Below are positions 32,962 to 36,871 of a stretch of DNA of 36,871 nucleotides, piece by piece; position 1 is the first letter of the stretch, and each line of letters begins with the position of its first letter. The notes under the pieces were generated by a model. It made no database searches. It was not told where the DNA came from and saw only the letters and a program-made list of their open reading frames with translations. A program made the translations under genes and the position numbers. The stretch is from an uncultured Collinsella sp. (GTDB lineage Bacteria > Actinomycetota > Coriobacteriia > Coriobacteriales > Coriobacteriaceae), in NCBI GenBank assembly GCA_902494565.1, contig CABUTN010000018.1:1-36871 (forward strand), in the 5' to 3' direction.

Positions 32962-34200
32962 ATGTACGAGAACTATCGTATGCCGGGCGAGTTCGAGAAG
33001 CGCTCCAACGTCTATGTGACATGGCTTCCCGATTACATCCGTGCAGAGGGTTACGATAACCGCCAGCCCTGCGTTGACGTGATCAAGGCTCTGCTCGAGT
33101 ATGGCGACGTTACGGTCAACCTCAATTGCGGCACCCCCGGCTCCTATGAGGAGGCTTGCTCGCGCCTGAAGGAGGAGGGGGTTGATCTCGATCGCATCGA
33201 GATCACGCAGTTCGAAGACTCCAACTTCTATGTCCGCGACAACGGTCCCAGCATCATGGTCGACGACAAGGGCCATTCTTATATGGTCAACCCCGCTTGG
33301 ACTTATTACGGCGTGTGGGACAAGAACTCCCCGGAGTGCCAGTCCGCACGTAAGGCAGCCGTTCACATGGCGGTTGCGCTCGGTTGCTTCGATATCGTCA
33401 ATTCCGAAATGGTTTCGGAGGGCGGCGACCGCGAGTTTGACGGTCACGGCACTCTGATCGCCATCGAGGACACGGAATGCCGCAAGCGTAATCCCGAGTT
33501 CACGAAAGAGGAAGTAGAGGCCGAGTATAAGCGCATCTACAACCTCAACAAGGTTATCTGGCTTCCGCAGCCTATGCTCGAGGACGACGACTATCGACTG
33601 GGCATCCTCGACGAGAAGGAAGACGGAACTCCCATCTTTGGCATGAGCTTTGCGGCTCACATTGATGAGATGTGTCGCTTTATCACTCCGAACAAGATTC
33701 TTCTTGCCGAGGTGTCCGATGAAGAGGCAGCCTCGAGCAAGGCTGGCGCAGAGTCTCGTCGCCGCATTGAGGCGGCCTACGAGATCCTGAGCAACGAAAC
33801 GGACTGGGAGGGCAAGCCCTTCGAGATCGTTCGTATGCCCACCGCCGAGCCGATTGAAGTCGTTATCGCCCCTGGCGATGAGGATTACGAGCTCTATAAG
33901 GGCTTCATCGACGAAATGGGCGGCAAGTTTATGGATGGCACTCCCTGGCCCGAGGGCCCCGTCCACTTCTACGCAGCAGCGAGCTACTGCAACTTCCTCA
34001 TCTGCAATGGCGTCGTTCTTGGTCAGCGTTATTACCACGAGGGCATGAACGAAGTCGTGAAGGAGAAGGACGAGCAGGCCAAAGCCGTTCTTGAGAGCTG
34101 CTTCCCCGATCGCAAAGTCATCATGATTGACTCTCTCGCGCTTAACCTGTCCGGCGGCGGCGTGCACTGCTGGACCAAGGACGTGGCAGCCAGCTGCTAG
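32962..34200 (+). CDS. Agmatine/peptidyl-arginine deiminase-family (PAD_porph) hydrolase
   Basis: 412 residues from the ATG at 32962 (GGAAGGA five bases upstream). The guanidine-modifying fold is shown by RDNGP (Asp93), EGGDREFDGHGT (Glu153), HIDEMCRF (His233, Asp235) and the nucleophile in GGGVHCWTKD (Cys403). These match the Asp-Glu-His-Asp-Cys set of agmatine deiminase, which turns a guanidino group into a ureido group and ammonia. It differs from typical agmatine deiminase: it is about 40 residues longer, with extra sequence at about 172-215, and one residue is lost between GGG and HC. The substrate is therefore probably not agmatine itself. It is cytoplasmic and first in an operon with a carbamoyltransferase and a carrier, so the ureido product would be passed on for carbamoyl transfer. 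Confidence 0.85.
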   Translation: MYENYRMPGEFEKRSNVYVTWLPDYIRAEGYDNRQPCVDVIKALLEYGDVTVNLNCGTPGSYEEACSRLKEEGVDLDRIEITQFEDSNFYVRDNGPSIMVDDKGHSYMVNPAWTYYGVWDKNSPECQSARKAAVHMAVALGCFDIVNSEMVSEGGDREFDGHGTLIAIEDTECRKRNPEFTKEEVEAEYKRIYNLNKVIWLPQPMLEDDDYRLGILDEKEDGTPIFGMSFAAHIDEMCRFITPNKILLAEVSDEEAASSKAGAESRRRIEAAYEILSNETDWEGKPFEIVRMPTAEPIEVVIAPGDEDYELYKGFIDEMGGKFMDGTPWPEGPVHFYAAASYCNFLICNGVVLGQRYYHEGMNEVVKEKDEQAKAVLESCFPDRKVIMIDSLALNLSGGGVHCWTKDVAASC

Positions 34201-34247
34201 CGAGCCTTTGAGCCTGCACTGTCTGATTTAGGCGCCACATTTACTGC

Positions 34248-34279
34248 TCCCCGAGGGATATCCGTGTTTCCCTCGGGGA
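34248..34279 (+). promoter_or_regulatory. Intercistronic hairpin
   Basis: An 11-bp perfect stem (34248-34258 / 34269-34279) with a 10-nt loop lies in the 122-bp gap between the deiminase-like and carbamoyltransferase genes, without a T-run. It may protect or process the mRNA to set different expression of the two. Confidence 0.6.
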
Positions 34280-34322
34280 CACATTCGACATTCATCTATC
34301 ACTAAATGGAAAGGGAATAGAC

Positions 34323-35387
34323 ATGAACAACAGCCTTCGTGGTCGCGACTACATCAACATCCATGATCTCTCCTCCGAGGATTTCCGCTATCTCATCGAT
34401 CTTGCCTGGAACCTTAAGGCTCAGAAGAAGTCTGGTGTCGACCAGCGCTACTTCCCCGGCAAAAACGTCCTCGCCAACTTTGAGTGGGGCTCGACCCGTA
34501 CTCGTTGCGCATTCGAGACCTCCTGCAACGATTTGGGCATGGGCTTCACTTATCTGACCAACTCCCACATGGGTGACTGCGAGACCGTCAAGGATGCCAT
34601 GCGCGTCTTTAACGGCATGTATGATCTCATCGTCTACCGCGCACAGAAGGACGAGCAGTTCCTCTATGACGTCGCCGACCTGGTTGACATCCCGGTCATC
34701 AATGCCCTTACTCTCGGCGATCACCCGACTCAGATGCTCGCTGACGCTCTTACGATGGAAGAGCAATGGGGCGGTCTGCGTACGAGCCGCGGCAAGAAGA
34801 TGGCTTTCGTTGGCAACTGCGCCGGCGCCCCGGTGTGGTATGGCCGCCTGTGCGCTATGCTCGACATGGACTTCCTCGCCATCGGCCCCGACGACCTCCG
34901 TCATCAGATGTGCAAGGAAATGATCGAAGAGGTGGAGGCCTGCTACGCCAAGTACGCTCCCAATAGGACCTTTACCATCACCTCTGACCTCGATGCCCTG
35001 GATGGCGTTGACGTTATCGTTACCGAGGAGTGGCGCTACATCAACCCCGAGTGCGGCGAAGAGGTCCTGGATCCCGACGACTACAACTCCTGGCTGGGCG
35101 ATGCCGAGTCTCTGTACCCCTATCGCGTCACCAGCGAGCTGTGCAAGCGCACCAACAATCCCGACATCTTCTGCATGCATGAGCTTCCCTCTGTGCACAA
35201 CGCGGATCACCGTGTTGGCAAGATGCTCCTCGACCAGTGCAAGAACGACCTTCATCGCGAGATCATCACCGAGGGTTTCGAGATTGCCGACGAGTGCTTT
35301 GAGGCCAACGCTTCGGTCATCTTCCGTGAGGCAGAGAACCGTCAGCACACCATCAAGGCCGTTATGTGTGCTCTTCTGGGTCTCTAG
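34323..35387 (+). CDS. Ornithine-carbamoyltransferase-family enzyme with altered amine site
   Basis: 354 residues, ATG at 34323 (AAAGGGAA upstream). The carbamoyl-phosphate half is complete: STRTR (57-61), the arginine in YRAQ (Arg106) and HPTQ (134-137). The conserved end FREAENRQHTIKAVM is also present. The amine half is not: where ornithine enzymes have D-x3-SMG there is TEEWRYINPECGEE (234-247), and the catalytic HCLP is HELP (286-289), with Glu for Cys. So the acceptor is unlikely to be ornithine. In a catabolic operon with a deiminase the expected direction is phosphorolysis of a ureido product to carbamoyl phosphate and an amine. Putrescine carbamoyltransferase is the nearest functional model. 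No carbamate kinase is in the window. Confidence 0.85.
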   Translation: MNNSLRGRDYINIHDLSSEDFRYLIDLAWNLKAQKKSGVDQRYFPGKNVLANFEWGSTRTRCAFETSCNDLGMGFTYLTNSHMGDCETVKDAMRVFNGMYDLIVYRAQKDEQFLYDVADLVDIPVINALTLGDHPTQMLADALTMEEQWGGLRTSRGKKMAFVGNCAGAPVWYGRLCAMLDMDFLAIGPDDLRHQMCKEMIEEVEACYAKYAPNRTFTITSDLDALDGVDVIVTEEWRYINPECGEEVLDPDDYNSWLGDAESLYPYRVTSELCKRTNNPDIFCMHELPSVHNADHRVGKMLLDQCKNDLHREIITEGFEIADECFEANASVIFREAENRQHTIKAVMCALLGL

Positions 35388-35398
35388 GAGTTGTATCA

Positions 35399-36664
35399 AT
35401 GGAAAATGCAAAGTTAAAGAGCAGCAAGGTCTACGCATGGGTTCTCGTAATCGCGCTTGGCCTCATGTCTGCTGGTACGACTGGATCCTATAGCGTAATC
35501 GCCGGCTCCTTCGTCGCGCCCGTGTGCGAGGAGTTCGGGTTTGACTATTCAATCTTCTCGTATTACTTTACCGCGACGCTCATCGGTCTTGCGGCGGCGC
35601 TTCCGTTTGTCGGAAAACTCATCCCCAAGGTTGTTGGCAAGGTTTGGCTCCCCGTCGTCGAGCTTATTCTGCTCGCCGCCGGCGCAGGCATGGCCTTCTA
35701 CACCGAAGTCTGGATGTTCATCGCCGCTGGCGCCCTGATTGGCGTTTGCTTCGCCTTCACCACCGGCGTCGCCATGTCCGACGTTATTGACCAGTGGTTC
35801 AAAAAATCTGGTGGCCTGGCAATCGGTCTCGCTTGGGCAGTGAACTCGATTTACATGCTCATCATGAGCCCCGTCATCACCTCTGTCATCGAGGCCGCTG
35901 GCTGGAGGACTGGCTATCTGGTGCTCGCTGGCGTCTCCGCCGTGCTCATTCTCCCCGCTTCCGTCCTGATTATCCGCTATAAGCCTCAGGACAAGGGCAT
36001 GCTGCCCTATGGCTACGTCGAGGGCGAGACGGTCACCGAGACCGAGGAGACGACCGAGGATAGCACGCGTGGCGTTAGCTATGCGCGCGCCATTAAGTCG
36101 CCTGCCTTCTTCTTCTGCATCGGCTTCCTCTGTCTCGTTCAGCTCACTTGCTGCATGAACCAGCTCTTCCCGACGTATGCTTCCGAGGTTGGTTTTAGCC
36201 CCATGGTGGGCGGCTTCATGGTATCCGCTGCATCGCTCTTCGATCTGTTCCTCAACCCGATCGTCGGCTCCACTTGCGATAGGTTCGGCAGCACGAAGGC
36301 CATTCTGGGCTGGCTCGCTGTCTCCATCCTCTCCTTTGTCATGCTCATGATGAGCAGCGGCAACTCGACGCTTAGCATCCTCGCAGCAGGCGTGAACGAC
36401 GTAATGTACGTCATCGCTGGCACTGCCCTGACCGTTTTGGTTATGGATGTCTTTGGCTCCCGCGATTTCGGTCGCATCTTCGCGCTGATCTGCTCCGTGG
36501 GCTATATCGTCGGCGCCTTTGGCATGCCCGTTATGATGAAGGTCTATGAGCTTGTCGGCTCCTTCCAGGGCGTCTTCATCTTCTGCATCGCATGTAACGT
36601 TATTATCGGCCTGTTCTTGCTGCTGGCAAAAAAGACTGGTAAGAACCTCTCCTGGGACGAATAG
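35399..36664 (+). CDS. MFS transporter 2 (paralogue of carrier 1)
   Basis: 421 residues from the ATG at 35399; AGGAG overlaps the stop of the preceding gene, so translation is closely coupled. The twelve-helix MFS plan matches carrier 1 almost segment for segment (GLMSAGTTGSYSVIAGSFVAPVCE, AFYTEVWMFIAAGALIG, QLTCCMNQLFPTYASEVGFSPMVGG, FGSRDFGRIFALICSVGYIVGAFGMPVMMKVY). Main differences are in the central loop, which is rich in Glu/Thr here. Being last in the deiminase-carbamoyltransferase operon, it probably imports the substrate or exchanges it for the product. Having two carriers suggests separate import and export or two substrates. Confidence 0.9.
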   Translation: MENAKLKSSKVYAWVLVIALGLMSAGTTGSYSVIAGSFVAPVCEEFGFDYSIFSYYFTATLIGLAAALPFVGKLIPKVVGKVWLPVVELILLAAGAGMAFYTEVWMFIAAGALIGVCFAFTTGVAMSDVIDQWFKKSGGLAIGLAWAVNSIYMLIMSPVITSVIEAAGWRTGYLVLAGVSAVLILPASVLIIRYKPQDKGMLPYGYVEGETVTETEETTEDSTRGVSYARAIKSPAFFFCIGFLCLVQLTCCMNQLFPTYASEVGFSPMVGGFMVSAASLFDLFLNPIVGSTCDRFGSTKAILGWLAVSILSFVMLMMSSGNSTLSILAAGVNDVMYVIAGTALTVLVMDVFGSRDFGRIFALICSVGYIVGAFGMPVMMKVYELVGSFQGVFIFCIACNVIIGLFLLLAKKTGKNLSWDE

Positions 36665-36714
36665 TTCGATTCGTCTTAGACATACGCTGTAGGGCTTAAC
36701 CTGCAGCCGCTTTG

Positions 36715-36743
36715 GGGCATCGACTAACATCGGTGCCCTTTTT
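36715..36743 (+). terminator. Rho-independent terminator
   Basis: A 9-bp stem (36715-36723 / 36730-36738, one G-U), a 6-nt loop and five T, ending the operon 50 bp after carrier 2. Confidence 0.88.
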
Positions 36744-36750
36744 CATCGAA

Positions 36751-36871
36751 TGGGGGGTGCGGACAGAAAGTTGGACCGCGGGGCGGTCCGGACTGGAGGT
36801 TCGCATGTACAGCAGGGAGAAGGTCGAGCTCTTCCTCCTGGCGACGGAGGACGGCATGGGGCCGACCGCCG
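36751..36871 (+). mobile_element. Left end of an insertion sequence (truncated by window)
   Basis: The sequence GGTGCGGACAGAAAGTTGGACC resembles the terminal inverted repeats of IS3-like elements. Right after it comes a 7-bp hairpin (36773-36779 / 36783-36789) and then the start of a transposase-like frame. The other end is outside the window, so the family and the target duplication cannot be checked. Confidence 0.55.
36805..36871 (+). CDS. Transposase N-terminus (3' end outside window)
   Basis: The ATG at 36805 follows GGAGG at five bases and reads MYSREKVELFLLATEDGMGPTA to the window edge, the start of a helix-turn-helix of the type found in small transposase subunits. Only 22 codons are visible, so the assignment rests mostly on the IS-like end upstream. 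Confidence 0.5.
   Translation, partial: MYSREKVELFLLATEDGMGPTA

Noticed and set aside
32911..34167. 418-codon minus-strand frame opposite the deiminase-like gene
   Set aside because: The plus strand shows catalytic motifs, ribosome site and operon context; the minus frame is shadow.
34302..35438. 378-codon minus-strand frame opposite the carbamoyltransferase
   Set aside because: Same reasoning; the plus-strand protein has STRTR, HPTQ and a conserved C-terminus.
35549..36730. 393-codon minus-strand frame opposite MFS carrier 2
   Set aside because: The translation is Glu/Asp/His-rich, the usual complement of membrane-helix codons.
1..36871. CRISPR array, tRNA or rRNA genes
   Set aside because: No regularly spaced repeats and no recognisable tRNA or rRNA sequence were seen on either strand.

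Overview
The window looks like a chromosomal segment of a high-G+C, strictly anaerobic gut Actinobacterium of the class Coriobacteriia, most like Collinsella or a close relative. I infer this from the protein style (a divergent topoisomerase IV pair, a CD1871A-type CXXC micro-protein with a NapH-like ferredoxin, PadR/DUF1700 genes), the GC-rich codon use with long antisense shadow frames, and the IS start at the right edge. This is recognition, not a database result.

Layout. (1) 1-3.9 kb: the tail of a LysR regulator, then a MerR regulator facing an operon for a carboxymuconolactone decarboxylase-cupin fusion, a dienelactone-hydrolase-like enzyme and an iron-sulfur flavoprotein. A well-formed MerR-type promoter lies between them (long spacer, dyad inside it). 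(2) 3.9-9.6 kb, minus strand: parE, parC and an AAA ATPase with a winged-helix tail and three 19-bp tandem repeats in front of it. (3) 9.6-13.6 kb: an AAA_14/DUF4143 ATPase, a decayed small gene, a lipoprotein, and an Xre-type regulator paired with a membrane protein and bracketed by two copies of the same terminator. (4) 13.6-19.7 kb, minus strand: a 1455-residue secreted surface protein with a twin-arginine-like signal and a C-terminal LAGTG-plus-membrane anchor, its LuxR-type neighbour, and relics including a frameshifted DnaQ-like exonuclease. (5) 19.7-23.1 kb: an auto-regulated PadR/DUF1700 operon whose later genes are truncated, a hypothetical protein, and a scrapyard of relics. The relics include a second, broken copy of the ATPase/parC junction and a broken arginase. 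(6) 23.1-27.1 kb: a two-component system divergent from a CXXC micro-protein, a membrane ferredoxin and a thioredoxin-fold lipoprotein. (7) 27.3-30.6 kb: a single-chain MacB-like ABC transporter. (8) 30.6-36.7 kb: an MFS carrier, a TetR regulator, a peptidyl-arginine/agmatine-deiminase-family enzyme, an ornithine-carbamoyltransferase-family enzyme and a second, paralogous MFS carrier. (9) The right edge starts an insertion sequence.

How the genes work together. The most interesting unit is region 8. A TetR-type repressor appears to control two related carriers, a guanidine deiminase-like enzyme and a carbamoyltransferase. The carbamoyltransferase keeps the carbamoyl-phosphate site (STRTR, HPTQ) but has lost both amine-substrate signatures: HCLP is HELP and SMG is absent. 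This looks like an agmatine- or arginine-deiminase-style pathway acting on a different guanidino compound, with no carbamate kinase in the window. Region 6 reads as a thiol/electron relay from a membrane iron-sulfur protein to an extracytoplasmic thioredoxin-fold lipoprotein under two-component control.
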